DNA from: Paenibacillus lacisoli | GTDB taxonomy: Bacteria > Bacillota > Bacilli > Paenibacillales > Paenibacillaceae | Direction of reading: 5' to 3' | NCBI RefSeq assembly: GCF_030580655.1 | Contig: NZ_JAUQTB010000001.1 | Coordinates: 186,001 to 250,000, forward strand | DNA: 64,000 nt | Shown: in pieces, positions 16,899 through 25,930 of the stretch | Layout: the number at the start of each line of letters is the position of its first letter | Position numbering within the stretch: the first letter of the stretch is position 1 | Made by a program: the position numbers and the translations under genes | Notes under the pieces: model-generated | The model's input: the letters and a program-made list of their open reading frames with translations, nothing else | What the model was told of the DNA's origin: nothing | The model's database searches: none

Positions 16899-17034
16899 GT
16901 GCTACACCTCTTTTTAAAAATAACCGTTATCCGAAGGCAAATGGTTATTTTTAAAACCCGGCCAAAACCATGAATTCATAGCCGGTATGCAGTCGAACTG
17001 CAATTCATTATAATAACCGTTCCCTTGTCATCTG

Positions 17035-17064
17035 GTTTTTAAAAGGGGCAGCATGCTGCCCCTT
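17035..17064 (-). terminator. Hairpin after parE
   Basis: A palindrome AAGGGGCAGC/GCTGCCCCTT (17043-17064) is followed on the minus strand by TTTTAAAAA. It may be a terminator or attenuator between parE and parC, letting parC be expressed partly by read-through. Confidence 0.75.
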
Positions 17065-17068
17065 AGCT

Positions 17069-19048
17069 TTATTCCTCGTATTCGGTAAAATCAACATTCT
17101 CCACAATCCAGCGTTTGCGCGGATCAACCTTGTCACCCATCAGGGTGGACACCCGTCGCTCGGCTTTGGCTGCATCCTCGATCTGAACCTTAAGCAGCGT
17201 ACGGGTTTCTGGATTCATCGTTGTCTCCCACAGCTGGTCAGGGTTCATTTCTCCCAGCCCCTTGTATCGCTGCAGCTCAAAATTTTTACCGAATTCCTTG
17301 GCGTAATTCTGCAGCTGCTCGTCATTCCATGCGTAGTGAGACGTTTCCAGCTTGCCGGATTTGCGCGATATTTTATACAGCGGCGGCTGTGCGATAAAGA
17401 CTTTGCCCCCGTCAATCAATGGCTTCATATAACGGTAGAAGAAGGTCAAAAGAAGAACCTGGATATGAGCACCGTCCGTATCCGCGTCCGTCATAATGAT
17501 GATCTTGGAATAATTGCTGTCCTCTATATCGAAGTCTGGCCCGATGCCAGCCCCGATAGCTGCCATAATAGCCTGGTATTCATCATTTTTCATGATATCC
17601 GTCAGCTTGGCTTTCTCCGGATTCATCGGCTTGCCCTTCAAAGGCAAAATAGCCTGAATCTTGGAGTCCCTGCCCTGCTTGGCTGAACCGCCGGCAGAAT
17701 CCCCTTCGACGATGAACAGCTCGGTCCGCGAGAAATCTTTGGACTGCGCCGGTGTAAGCTTGCCTCCCAGATTAGAGCTCTCGCTGCGCTTGCGCCCGTT
17801 GCGCATATCGTCACGGGCCTTGCGGGCAGCCTCGCGGGCTTTGGAAGCCTGTATCGCCTTTTTGAGCAGCAGTTGGGCGACTTGAGGATTCTCATCCAGA
17901 AAACGCTGCATGTTCTCAGAAACTACGGCGTCAAGTGCACTGCGGGCAGACGCGCTGCCCAGCTGATCCTTGGTCTGGCCGACGAATTCAACCTCGGACA
18001 TTTTGACACTGATGACGGCCATCATGCCCTCGCGAAGGTCGTTTCCTTCCAGATTTTTGTCCTTCTCCTTCAGCATGTTCGCCTTGCGCGCATAGTCGTT
18101 AAGAACACGGGTATAAGCCGTCTTGAAACCGGTCTCATGCGTTCCTCCTCCCCGAGTCGGAATGGAGTTGACGAATGAAGCCAGCGTCTCGGTATAACCT
18201 GCATTGTACTGGATGGCAACCTCAACCTCAATGTCATCCCGCTCTGCGTTAAAATGGACTACATCGTGCAGAACATCCTTGCCTTCATTCAGAAAAGCTA
18301 CGAATTGTGCAGCTCCACCCTCATAATAGAACTCGTCAGCCTTGCCGCTCCGTTCATCCTTCAAGGTGATTCTCAGACCCGAATTCAGAAATGCAATCTC
18401 CTGCAGTCGCTCGGCCAGTGTATCATAGTTCACGTTAATACCAGCCTGAAATACACGGATATCCGGCTTAAACGTAACTTTGGTTCCTGTACGGTTGGTG
18501 TTGCCCAGCACTTCGAGTCCCGTAACCGGCTCTCCGACGTGCTCTTTGCCTTTCTTATCTTCCCAATATTCAAAACGCTGACGGTGAATCTTACCTTCAC
18601 GGTAAATTTCCACTTCCAGCCATTCGGACAGTGCGTTTGTTACTGAAGCGCCGACACCGTGCAGACCGCCCGATTTCTTATATCCGGAACCGCCAAACTT
18701 ACCGCCGGCATGCAGAATCGTAAACACGACCTGCGGTGTTGGAATTCCTGTCTTATGCATCCCCGTTGGAATGCCCCGCCCGTTATCATATACCGTAATC
18801 GATCCGTCTTTATGCAGATTTATCTCGATTTTGGAGCAGAATTTGGCGAGATGCTCGTCGACAGCGTTGTCCACGATTTCCCAAACCAGATGATGCAGGC
18901 CTGAAGAACTTGTGCTGCCGATATACATACCCGGCCGTTTGCGCACTGCGACAAGTCCTTCAAGCACTTGAATGTCGTCCGCGCCATACCCGGAAGAATC
19001 CTGCTCCTCCCGAGCCCGATCTGGAAATAAATCGATTTGGTCGACCAT
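17069..19048 (-). CDS. parE: DNA topoisomerase IV subunit B
   Basis: This 659-residue protein has the GHKL ATPase domain at the front (EIVDNAVDEHLA, YDNGRGIPTGMH, and GGLHGVGASVTNAL), the transducer domain, and the Toprim domain marked by VEGDSAGGSAKQGRD and DADTDGAHIQVLLL. It supplies ATP hydrolysis to topoisomerase IV. The length and the partner parC downstream separate it from GyrB. It is probably cotranscribed with parC; the 79 bases upstream, before the ABC permease stop, hold its ribosome site and presumably its promoter. Confidence 0.96.
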   Translation of the reverse strand: MVDQIDLFPDRAREEQDSSGYGADDIQVLEGLVAVRKRPGMYIGSTSSSGLHHLVWEIVDNAVDEHLAKFCSKIEINLHKDGSITVYDNGRGIPTGMHKTGIPTPQVVFTILHAGGKFGGSGYKKSGGLHGVGASVTNALSEWLEVEIYREGKIHRQRFEYWEDKKGKEHVGEPVTGLEVLGNTNRTGTKVTFKPDIRVFQAGINVNYDTLAERLQEIAFLNSGLRITLKDERSGKADEFYYEGGAAQFVAFLNEGKDVLHDVVHFNAERDDIEVEVAIQYNAGYTETLASFVNSIPTRGGGTHETGFKTAYTRVLNDYARKANMLKEKDKNLEGNDLREGMMAVISVKMSEVEFVGQTKDQLGSASARSALDAVVSENMQRFLDENPQVAQLLLKKAIQASKAREAARKARDDMRNGRKRSESSNLGGKLTPAQSKDFSRTELFIVEGDSAGGSAKQGRDSKIQAILPLKGKPMNPEKAKLTDIMKNDEYQAIMAAIGAGIGPDFDIEDSNYSKIIIMTDADTDGAHIQVLLLTFFYRYMKPLIDGGKVFIAQPPLYKISRKSGKLETSHYAWNDEQLQNYAKEFGKNFELQRYKGLGEMNPDQLWETTMNPETRTLLKVQIEDAAKAERRVSTLMGDKVDPRKRWIVENVDFTEYEE

Positions 19049-19127
19049 TCATGCTCCCCCTTTTATACCTAAACATTGGTCATGTTGCTCAAAAATGCAA
19101 ACAGATGTTTTCTTTACCTTGTCCATT

Positions 19128-20126
19128 TTAATTCAAGATATCCCGTTTCGTAAAGACGGTGAATGACACAATCAGTGCCGCAATGCCCCAAACACCAAGG
19201 ACAGCAAGGGAAAACAGCAGTGTCATCCCTTCGATTGGAGCCGGGCTGCCGGCCAGATAATTGGTCAATCCCAGATTAACCATAAACAAATATTTGGCAC
19301 TTTCCCATGCGGAGGCCATATTTGTCAGGATCGTCCCGGCAATCAGAGCCGCCATCATAACGACAATACTTGCAGCTGTACTGCGGACAAGTACAGATAC
19401 CATAAAAGCCAGAGATGCTACCACAAGTGCCACAAACCAGATCAGACCGCCCTGCATCAACAGGTACTGCCACTGCGGCACCGCATGCACAGCTGAAATA
19501 TCCACGTTCGAGCCATTAATCTGGAAGCCTGTGAATACCGGAATATCAAACCCTTTATAACCGAAAAATAACCCTGATATTAAATAGCTGATGACGAATG
19601 TACTGACCACAATCAAGGACACAAACATGCCGAGAGTCAGCAGCTTGCTCAGCAGGATTTTCCAGCGTTTTACCGGCCTTGTCAGAAGCATCTTGATCGT
19701 ACCGGTTGTCCGTTCGCCGGATACCAGATCCGAGGCTACTGCCATAATGAGAAGCGGAATGAACAGATTAATGGAGTTATCCATAAATTCTCTCGTAAAA
19801 GTAACACCATTCGGTTCGTTCGGATTGACGTTATGCTCCAAATAATACTGCATTTGCTGAACAAATATTCGACGGTATTTTTTCCATTCCTCCGGGACCC
19901 GGTCGCTGCCCAGAGAATTTTGGTTGTCCGTAATGGCCTGCTGAAGCTCTAGACGCCAGTCCCCGTTAAATTTATCTCTATTATTCTGGGCCACCTTGGC
20001 CTGGGCATATGTAAAAATAGGAACGAGGACGAGGAGGATCAGGAGAATGACGTAGAATCGTTTTTTCTTAATAATCTTCAAGGTCTCGTTCTTCACCAGG
20101 GGCATGATGTTATTCAATAGTCTCAC
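19128..20126 (-). CDS. ABC-2 type transporter permease
   Basis: This 332-residue membrane protein has an N-terminal membrane anchor (about residues 25-42), a long outside loop of about 85 residues, and then five more hydrophobic segments, the ABC-2 permease layout also seen in the antimicrobial-peptide and bacitracin-type exporters of Bacilli. The segment DLVSGERTTGTIKMLLTRPV is the typical cytoplasmic coupling signature of this family. It overlaps the 3' end of the ATPase gene by 17 bases, so the two make one transporter. Substrate is unknown. Confidence 0.9.
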   Translation of the reverse strand: MRLLNNIMPLVKNETLKIIKKKRFYVILLILLVLVPIFTYAQAKVAQNNRDKFNGDWRLELQQAITDNQNSLGSDRVPEEWKKYRRIFVQQMQYYLEHNVNPNEPNGVTFTREFMDNSINLFIPLLIMAVASDLVSGERTTGTIKMLLTRPVKRWKILLSKLLTLGMFVSLIVVSTFVISYLISGLFFGYKGFDIPVFTGFQINGSNVDISAVHAVPQWQYLLMQGGLIWFVALVVASLAFMVSVLVRSTAASIVVMMAALIAGTILTNMASAWESAKYLFMVNLGLTNYLAGSPAPIEGMTLLFSLAVLGVWGIAALIVSFTVFTKRDILN

Positions 20127-21075
20127 CCTCCGTCAGTTTCAGAAATAGCTGCTCCAGGGTCGGATTAATTTTATTAACCGCCTCTACCCGAATTCCCGCG
20201 CCTACCAGCTCGGCCACCAGTTCCGGAATCTCGCTCTCATCCACTTCCGTAACTACGGCATTCGGGCCCATGCCTGCGATCAGCGTATCGTCCAGCACCA
20301 GTTCCGGCTGTGTAACCAGCTGTACGTGAGGATGAGCCGTAAGAAGCGAGCGCCCCTGCTCCAGCGGAGACAGCTCCCATACTGCCAAGTTAGAATGCTG
20401 CTCCACCAGATCCTTTACACCCCCTACAGCAAGAACCCGGCCGCGGCTGATGATAGCAACACGTTCACACAGCAGCTGAATTTCACTGAGCAGATGACTG
20501 GATACGAAGACAGCCATGCCTTCCTCGGCCAGACGGCGTATAAATTCACGAAGCTCCTTGATTCCTTTGGGGTCCAGACCATTGGTCGGCTCATCCAGGA
20601 TCAGCAATTTCGGTCTGCCCAGAAGCGCCTGAGCGATACCCAGACGCTGACGCATACCGAGAGAGTACGTTCTGACTTTATCATGAATGCGCTGGTCCAG
20701 CCTCACGATCTCAACAACCTCACGAATGCGATCCTCATCGATTCCCGGCTGCATTCTGGCAAAATGTTCCAGGTTCTCCCACCCGGTCAAATACGTATAT
20801 ACTTCAGGGTTCTCCACAATGGATCCCACATACTGAAGCGCCTTCTCCTGCTCCCGGTTCACATTATAGCCGCAGACCATAATCTTCCCTTCGGTTGGCT
20901 TGATCAGGTCCACCAGCATACGGATGGTCGTCGTTTTGCCTGCACCGTTGGGTCCGAGAAAACCGAAAATTTCTCCGGCCCGAACATCAAATGTTACATC
21001 CTGTATGATCCATTTGCGCCCGATCTTCTTTTTCACTTGCTGTACTGACAGTACAACTTCCTGGTCCCGGGTCAT
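20110..21075 (-). CDS. ABC transporter ATP-binding protein
   Basis: This 321-residue ATPase has Walker A GPNGAGKTT (41-49), signature SLGMRQRLGIAQAL, Walker B LLILDEPTNGLD and the switch histidine in SSHLLSEI. After about residue 225 comes a C-terminal domain of about 95 residues of the DrrA/BcrA type. It energises the ABC-2 permease encoded immediately downstream. Its ATG overlaps the stop of the SGNH hydrolase gene upstream, so the three genes form one operon (hydrolase, ATPase, permease). Confidence 0.94.
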   Translation of the reverse strand: MTRDQEVVLSVQQVKKKIGRKWIIQDVTFDVRAGEIFGFLGPNGAGKTTTIRMLVDLIKPTEGKIMVCGYNVNREQEKALQYVGSIVENPEVYTYLTGWENLEHFARMQPGIDEDRIREVVEIVRLDQRIHDKVRTYSLGMRQRLGIAQALLGRPKLLILDEPTNGLDPKGIKELREFIRRLAEEGMAVFVSSHLLSEIQLLCERVAIISRGRVLAVGGVKDLVEQHSNLAVWELSPLEQGRSLLTAHPHVQLVTQPELVLDDTLIAGMGPNAVVTEVDESEIPELVAELVGAGIRVEAVNKINPTLEQLFLKLTEGETIE

Positions 21076-21938
21076 GGCTGTGCCCCCTCTTCCGCTTTTG
21101 TATTGTCTGCCGGGATTCCCTGTACAATTCTATCAGCAATGGCCTGGTAGCCTTCGCCGTTAGGATGAAAATGGTCGGAGGATAAATATTTCGCGAGGTT
21201 CTGCTGGAACAGATCAAAAGTAGGGACAACGATCATATTCTTATCCTTGGCCGCAACACTTATCGCTGCCTGGTTCCATGTATTCACAATTTCATTGCCG
21301 GGGCCGAGGAGCTGTGGAATATCACCGAACGGATTATATAGCCCCACATAAACGATAGTCGCATTCTTGTTTATCTCTCGAATCTTCTCCAGCACGGTCT
21401 GCAGGCGTTTGGACGCCTCCGGCAGAGCAGCCTTAAGCTGTTCGATGGTTGGAATGGTTCCGCTCATGCTCTGAGCCGCCTGTGCGCCCTGGAACAAATC
21501 ATTTCCGCCGATCGACAGCAGGATCAGATTTGATTTCTTAAGTACATACTGCACACCTGGATCGTTCAGACGCTGGAGCAGTCCTTCTGTCGTCAGTCCG
21601 TTGATGGCCAGGTTGTTCAACAGTTCAACATCGCGTCCAGACTTGTCCAGCACCGTTATAGATCTGCGTACAAAACCGCTGCCGCTGTCATCTCCCGTAC
21701 CTCTGGCCAGCGAGTCACCGATTGCCGCAATTTCAAGCTTCTTGGCTGCTGCGGCAGTTTCCTGTCCATCAGTCTGCTGATCTCCTTGTAACGCTGGCTC
21801 CTGCGATGACAGGCCGCTGCCGGCCTTCGGAGAGACAATATCTTTCACCCCGACAACGAATCCTGCCAACAGCAGGACCGTTGCTGCGAGCGATCCAAGA
21901 CCGACAACCCGCCAAATCCACTTTGAAGATTGATTCAT
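21072..21938 (-). CDS. Membrane-anchored SGNH/GDSL hydrolase
   Basis: I place the start at 21938 (MNQSSKWIWR), which follows AAGGAGGAG; the longer frame to 22028 has no ribosome site. The 288 residues begin with a membrane anchor (about 9-30) and a short Gln/Ser-rich linker, then an outside SGNH domain: block I AAIGDSLARG with nucleophile Ser76, block III GGND (144-147), and block V DHFH with Asp255 and His258. Such enzymes hydrolyse esters of lipids or of acetylated cell-wall sugars. It is the first gene of an operon with an ABC-2 exporter, and all three probably serve the cell envelope. Related to the Bacillus YpmR type. Confidence 0.9.
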   Translation of the reverse strand: MNQSSKWIWRVVGLGSLAATVLLLAGFVVGVKDIVSPKAGSGLSSQEPALQGDQQTDGQETAAAAKKLEIAAIGDSLARGTGDDSGSGFVRRSITVLDKSGRDVELLNNLAINGLTTEGLLQRLNDPGVQYVLKKSNLILLSIGGNDLFQGAQAAQSMSGTIPTIEQLKAALPEASKRLQTVLEKIREINKNATIVYVGLYNPFGDIPQLLGPGNEIVNTWNQAAISVAAKDKNMIVVPTFDLFQQNLAKYLSSDHFHPNGEGYQAIADRIVQGIPADNTKAEEGAQP

Positions 21939-22183
21939 CTTCTCTTTCTCCTCCTTCGTCACCTGCTGAACATGATGGGTAAATTCGACAGCTACAGACC
22001 TAATAATAAGGGCAGTATCTTCGAGCATTTTCCTTCAGATTACGGCTTATTTCCGCTATTTCACACTAGTTACATAAACATAAATCTTCTTAGCACATTT
22101 TGCAAATCCAGTATTTTTGTGAACATTTTTTGACAGCGTGCAATTACACTTATTTTTAGGATGCATTTCACACAAGATAGTTG

Positions 22184-22189
22184 TATAAT
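22184..22189 (+). promoter_or_regulatory. Putative -10 element for tRNA-Lys
   Basis: A perfect TATAAT lies 40 bases upstream of the mature tRNA 5' end. I see no convincing -35 at 16-18 bases, so the assignment rests on the -10 match and its position. Confidence 0.45.
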
Positions 22190-22229
22190 ACATAAGTAAG
22201 CAAAACTACAGCAATCTGAAACTTTATGC

Positions 22230-22302
22230 GGGTTATTAGCTTAGCTGGTAGAGCAGCCGACTCTTAATCGGCAGGTCGCAGGTTCGACCCCTGCATAACC
22301 CA
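22230..22302 (+). tRNA. tRNA-Lys(CTT)
   Basis: The 73-base cloverleaf closes fully: acceptor arms GGGTTAT and ATAACCC with discriminator A, a D arm with AGCTGGTAGAGC, anticodon stem GCCGA/TCGGC with loop CTCTTAA (anticodon CTT, reading AAG as lysine), a short variable loop, and a T arm with GGTTCGACCC. CCA is not encoded. It stands alone and is followed by a strong terminator. Confidence 0.97.
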
Positions 22303-22324
22303 TTCTTTGAGACAGCAGAGCAGC

Positions 22325-22379
22325 ATAAACAAGGAAACGCCGTATCTACATAAGTAGAATACGGCGTTTCCTTGTTTAT
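22325..22379. terminator. Strong bidirectional terminator
   Basis: Two perfect 21-bp arms (22325-22345 and 22359-22379) surround a 13-base loop, with A/T-rich outer ends that can serve either direction. It separates the tRNA gene from the convergent CAP protein gene. Confidence 0.88.
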
Positions 22380-22400
22380 AAAATATTATTTTAAATGAGA

Positions 22401-23060
22401 TTAACCGATAAATTCCTGTACCCAGCAGCCGTTATAGTAGCCGACACCGATTTGAGTGAACGAACCGTTCAGAATATTGGCTCGATGTCCTTCACTGTTC
22501 ATCCAGGCGTCAACCACTTCCTGAGGCGTACGCTGTCCCTTAGCAATGTTCTCACCAGCTGTGCTGTAAGAAATACCGAACTTCTTCATCATATCAAACG
22601 GAGAGCCGTAAGTCGGGGATTGATGATCAAAATAATTGTTATTACTCATATCTTTGGCTTTCACCAGGGCCATCTCTGACAGTTTGGCATGGTTGGTAAG
22701 CGGCTTGAGTCCGGCTTTTGTACGCTCCTTGTTCACCAGCTCAATAACCTGTGCAGCATAGCTTGCATCAGTCGATGCCGGCTTCTGCTTTCCCGCAGTA
22801 CCTGTTGTGCTCTTGGCAGGCGCCTTTTGTGCTGGCTTTTCCTGCGTCGGAGCCTGCTGGGCTGGTTTAGCGGTCTGAATTTGGGTCGGAGCTGTATTAA
22901 AGCTCCACTGGATATTGTTATTTTTCAACCATTGCTGGATATAATTATTCAAGTTTTGATCCTGGGTTGGTGTGGCAGCCGATGCAGGCAATATGAGTCC
23001 TACAGATAACACCGCTGCAATACTGCCAGCAATGAGTGTCTTCGTCCATTTCATAGTCAT
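22401..23060 (-). CDS. Secreted CAP (SCP/PR-1) domain protein, YkwD-like
   Basis: The start is ATG at 23060, after GAGGAG; the frame open to 23270 has no ribosome site. The 219-residue product has a Sec signal peptide (hydrophobic core about 10-25, cleavage near ASA at 27-29), a linker rich in Pro, Ala, Lys and Gln, and a C-terminal CAP domain from about residue 110: IELVNKERTKAGLKPL, FDHQSP, and the closing motif AGENIAKG with SEGHRANILNG. Bacterial CAP proteins such as YkwD are secreted; SCP1 homologues in spores sit in the coat, and a biochemical role is not settled. Monocistronic, bounded by terminators. Confidence 0.92.
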   Translation of the reverse strand: MTMKWTKTLIAGSIAAVLSVGLILPASAATPTQDQNLNNYIQQWLKNNNIQWSFNTAPTQIQTAKPAQQAPTQEKPAQKAPAKSTTGTAGKQKPASTDASYAAQVIELVNKERTKAGLKPLTNHAKLSEMALVKAKDMSNNNYFDHQSPTYGSPFDMMKKFGISYSTAGENIAKGQRTPQEVVDAWMNSEGHRANILNGSFTQIGVGYYNGCWVQEFIG

Positions 23061-23173
23061 GCTGTCATCTCCTCTAATCGTTACAATTTTGTCATCTCTT
23101 TCTCTAGCAGTATAACATGGCTGAAACACCTTTCCATCCTCCAAATGATGGAATCTACTTGTACTCCTACACC

Positions 23174-23200
23174 AAAAAAGACCGCAATTACTGCGGTCTT
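23174..23200 (-). terminator. Terminator of the mgl operon
   Basis: On the minus strand AAGACCGCA pairs with TGCGGTCTT over a 5-base loop and is followed by T. It closes mglBAC 33 bases after the mglC stop. Confidence 0.9.
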
Positions 23201-23232
23201 CCAGGCTAAATCTTGTTAAGTTATTTTTTATG

Positions 23233-24246
23233 TTACTTCTTAGTAGAGTACTTGCGCATATCGATTGCAATTGCAGTCACGATGATAATACCTTTGATAA
23301 TCAGCTGCCAGTAAGGACTAACGCCGATGAAGGTCAGACCATAGTTGATAATCGTGAAAATGAATACCCCGACCAGAACGCCTGGAACGGTGCCGATTCC
23401 TCCGGAGGTGGATACACCGCCGACTACGCATGCTGCGATCGCATCAAGCTCATACATATTACCGTAGTTATTTGTTGCTCCGCCCGTACGAGCGGCTTCC
23501 AGTACACCAGCCAGACCATACAGCGCACCGGCGATGGCATAGATCCAGATCAGGTTTTTGGATACGTTGATACCGGACACTTTGGCAGCCTGAATGTTGC
23601 CGCCAATGGCATACATGTTTTTGCCCAGCTTTGTCTTATTGAAGACTACCCACACAATGGCTGCAACAATGATCGCAATGATGACGATGTAAGGGATAGA
23701 ATATTGTCCGCTGCCAATAAAGCCGGAACCGATATTCGTAAAGTCAGAACGCAGACCGCCGATCGGTTGGGACACGTTAGGCTCCATATCAAAATACAGC
23801 GAGTTCAGACCATACACGATAACCATCGTGCCCAGGGTAGCGATAAAAGGCGGAACGTTCAATTTGGCAACGACCCAGCCGTTCAGGAGACCGCAGATCA
23901 AGCCGATCAGGACAGCCACGATGATAGGAATCAGCACGTTCAGCTCAGGCAGGTCTGGGAAAAATTTGCGCGGATAATCGGACACCTGCAGCATGGAAGC
24001 TGAAATTACGGCCGATAAACCAACGATCCGGCCTGCGGAGAGGTCTGTTCCTGCGGTAATCAGGATAAATGCCATTCCCAGTGCAATAATGATGCGGGTC
24101 GAGGACTGGATCAGGACATCACGCAGCGTACTGATCTCAACAAAATTGGGATCATAAATGGAAATACCGATAATAAGGACAAGGAGTACGACATAAATCG
24201 CATATTGGGACAGCATGCCCTGAATTTGATTTGCTCTGGCTTTCAT
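23233..24246 (-). CDS. mglC: Sugar ABC transporter permease (MglC/RbsC family)
   Basis: This 337-residue membrane protein has about nine hydrophobic segments and the BPD_transp_2 layout of ribose/galactose permeases. Conserved landmarks are ITAGTDLSAGRIVGLSA near the front, a middle loop AIGGNIQAAKVSGINVSK, and GVSTSGGIGTVPGVLVGVF near the end. It forms the membrane pore of a sugar importer with the MglA ATPase and MglB binding protein encoded just upstream. Galactose/methyl-galactoside is the likely substrate given similarity to MglC, but ribose or xylose cannot be ruled out from sequence alone. Confidence 0.9.
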   Translation of the reverse strand: MKARANQIQGMLSQYAIYVVLLVLIIGISIYDPNFVEISTLRDVLIQSSTRIIIALGMAFILITAGTDLSAGRIVGLSAVISASMLQVSDYPRKFFPDLPELNVLIPIIVAVLIGLICGLLNGWVVAKLNVPPFIATLGTMVIVYGLNSLYFDMEPNVSQPIGGLRSDFTNIGSGFIGSGQYSIPYIVIIAIIVAAIVWVVFNKTKLGKNMYAIGGNIQAAKVSGINVSKNLIWIYAIAGALYGLAGVLEAARTGGATNNYGNMYELDAIAACVVGGVSTSGGIGTVPGVLVGVFIFTIINYGLTFIGVSPYWQLIIKGIIIVTAIAIDMRKYSTKK

Positions 24247-24274
24247 AATGAATAACTTCCCCTTTCGTTCCTGC

Positions 24275-25783
24275 CTAATGCTGGGCGGCCAGCTTCATGA
24301 TTTGTTCTTCGGAGGCATCTTCACGGTCGAGAATACCGGTCATCCGGCCTTCTGACATGACCATGATCCGATCTGACATCCCGAGCAGCTCAGGCATTTC
24401 GGACGAGATCATAATAATGCTCTTCCCCTGCTTCGCCAGATCGGCAATGATCGAATAAATCTCGAATTTGGCACCCACGTCAATGCCGCGGGTCGGTTCA
24501 TCCAGCAGCAGAATGTCCGGTCCGGTCAGCAGCCAGCGTGCGAGCAGCACCTTCTGCTGATTACCGCCTGACAAATTCATGATTAATGCTTTGGTGTTAG
24601 GTGTCTTCGTCCGCAGCTTCATGACCATCTCATCAGACTCACTACGCTTGCGTTTCTCATTAAGCAGCATATACGGTGTCGTATAACGGTCCAGGTTCGC
24701 GATGGCGGCGTTCTCATGCACCGGCAGCACCGGGAAAATCCCTGTCGTCCGCCGCTCTTCCGTCAGAAGTGCAATCCCTAGCTTCTTCGCATCCTGAGGA
24801 TGACGGATATTGACCTTCTTGCCGTTCATCTCAATCGTGCCAGACTCCAGCGAACGAAGGCCGAACAATGCCTCAATAACCTCGGTTCGCTGCGCACCCA
24901 CCAGGCCGCCAACGCCAAGTACTTCACCGCGCCGCAGTTCAAAGGATACATTTTTGAATGACTTGGGCAGCGGGGAGGTCAAACCGGTAGCCTTCAGCAC
25001 AACTTCACCCGGCACATGGTCCATTTCTGGAAAACGGGAGGTCAGGTCGCGTCCTACCATTTTGGAAATAATCATATCGGTTGTCAGCTCAGCAGCGGGC
25101 CAGGTGCCAATCTTGCGGCCGTCCCGCATAATGGTGACATCATCTGAAATCTGCAAAATTTCTTCCATCTTGTGCGATATATAGATGATCGCTACGCCCC
25201 GCTTCTTCAGGTCACGGATAATCCGGAACAAATGCTGAACTTCGACACCTGTAAGCGAGGAAGTTGGTTCGTCCATCACAATGACTCGAGACTGGAACGA
25301 AACGGCTTTGGCAATTTCAATGGACTGAACCTTGGATACCGACAATTTGCCGACGTTTATCTCCGGGTCCAGATCAATATCCAGCTCTTTGAACAGAGCT
25401 TGGGTATCATCGTACATTTTTTTGTGATCCACAAACTGGAAAGGTCCGAAGCCCTTCGTCGGAAAACGTCCTAACCAGATATTCTCCATGACACTGCGGT
25501 AAGGAATCGGGTGCAGCTCCTGGTGAATCATTGAAATACCGTAATTCATCGCATCTTTGGAGGTATTGATCGCGGCTTTTACTCCATCCAGCAGGATTTC
25601 GCCGCTGTCCGGATGATAAATGCCGAAAAGGCATTTCATCAATGTGGATTTACCAGCTCCGTTCTCACCCATCAGGGCATGCACGGTACCCGGTCTTACC
25701 TGAAGCGTTAGTCCATCCAGGGCCTTAACGCCCGGAAACTCCTTGGTAATATCGTTCATTTCAAGCACATAGTCATGAGCCAT
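24275..25783 (-). CDS. mglA: Sugar ABC transporter ATPase (MglA family, two ATPase halves)
   Basis: This 502-residue protein carries two ATPase modules in one chain, the form found only in the ribose/galactose type importers. The first half has Walker A GENGAGKST (39-47), signature LSVSKVQSIEIAKAV and VIVMDEPTSSLTG; the second has the degenerate Walker A region GGLVGAQRTE typical of the family, signature LSGGNQQKVLLARWL and ILLLDEPTRGIDVG. It powers sugar uptake through MglC. It starts 147 bases after mglB, a gap that holds a stable hairpin, and precedes mglC by 28 bases. Confidence 0.95.
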   Translation of the reverse strand: MAHDYVLEMNDITKEFPGVKALDGLTLQVRPGTVHALMGENGAGKSTLMKCLFGIYHPDSGEILLDGVKAAINTSKDAMNYGISMIHQELHPIPYRSVMENIWLGRFPTKGFGPFQFVDHKKMYDDTQALFKELDIDLDPEINVGKLSVSKVQSIEIAKAVSFQSRVIVMDEPTSSLTGVEVQHLFRIIRDLKKRGVAIIYISHKMEEILQISDDVTIMRDGRKIGTWPAAELTTDMIISKMVGRDLTSRFPEMDHVPGEVVLKATGLTSPLPKSFKNVSFELRRGEVLGVGGLVGAQRTEVIEALFGLRSLESGTIEMNGKKVNIRHPQDAKKLGIALLTEERRTTGIFPVLPVHENAAIANLDRYTTPYMLLNEKRKRSESDEMVMKLRTKTPNTKALIMNLSGGNQQKVLLARWLLTGPDILLLDEPTRGIDVGAKFEIYSIIADLAKQGKSIIMISSEMPELLGMSDRIMVMSEGRMTGILDREDASEEQIMKLAAQH

Positions 25784-25862
25784 GAGCCACGCCTCCTGTT
25801 CGATTCATCTGGAGAGGCGCCTGTATTCGGCAATCCCTTCCGTTTCTCTCTCTGTAAAGAGT

Positions 25863-25890
25863 GCGGATAACAGCAGCTGCCGTCATCCGC
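25863..25890 (-). other. Stable intercistronic hairpin between mglB and mglA
   Basis: On the minus strand GCGGATGACGGC pairs with GCTGTTATCCGC (two G-U pairs) around AGCT, with no T-tract behind it. In binding-protein operons such hairpins usually protect the 3' end of the binding-protein message and set a high ratio of binding protein to transporter. That role is inferred. Confidence 0.7.
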
Positions 25891-25930
25891 CCCATTCACC
25901 TTTTTCACTCATCCAATACAGGTTCCAGAC

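Noticed and set aside
23230..24003. Open + strand frame of 257 codons opposite mglC
   Set aside because: Composition is low in hydrophobic residues and antisense to a certain transporter; shadow.
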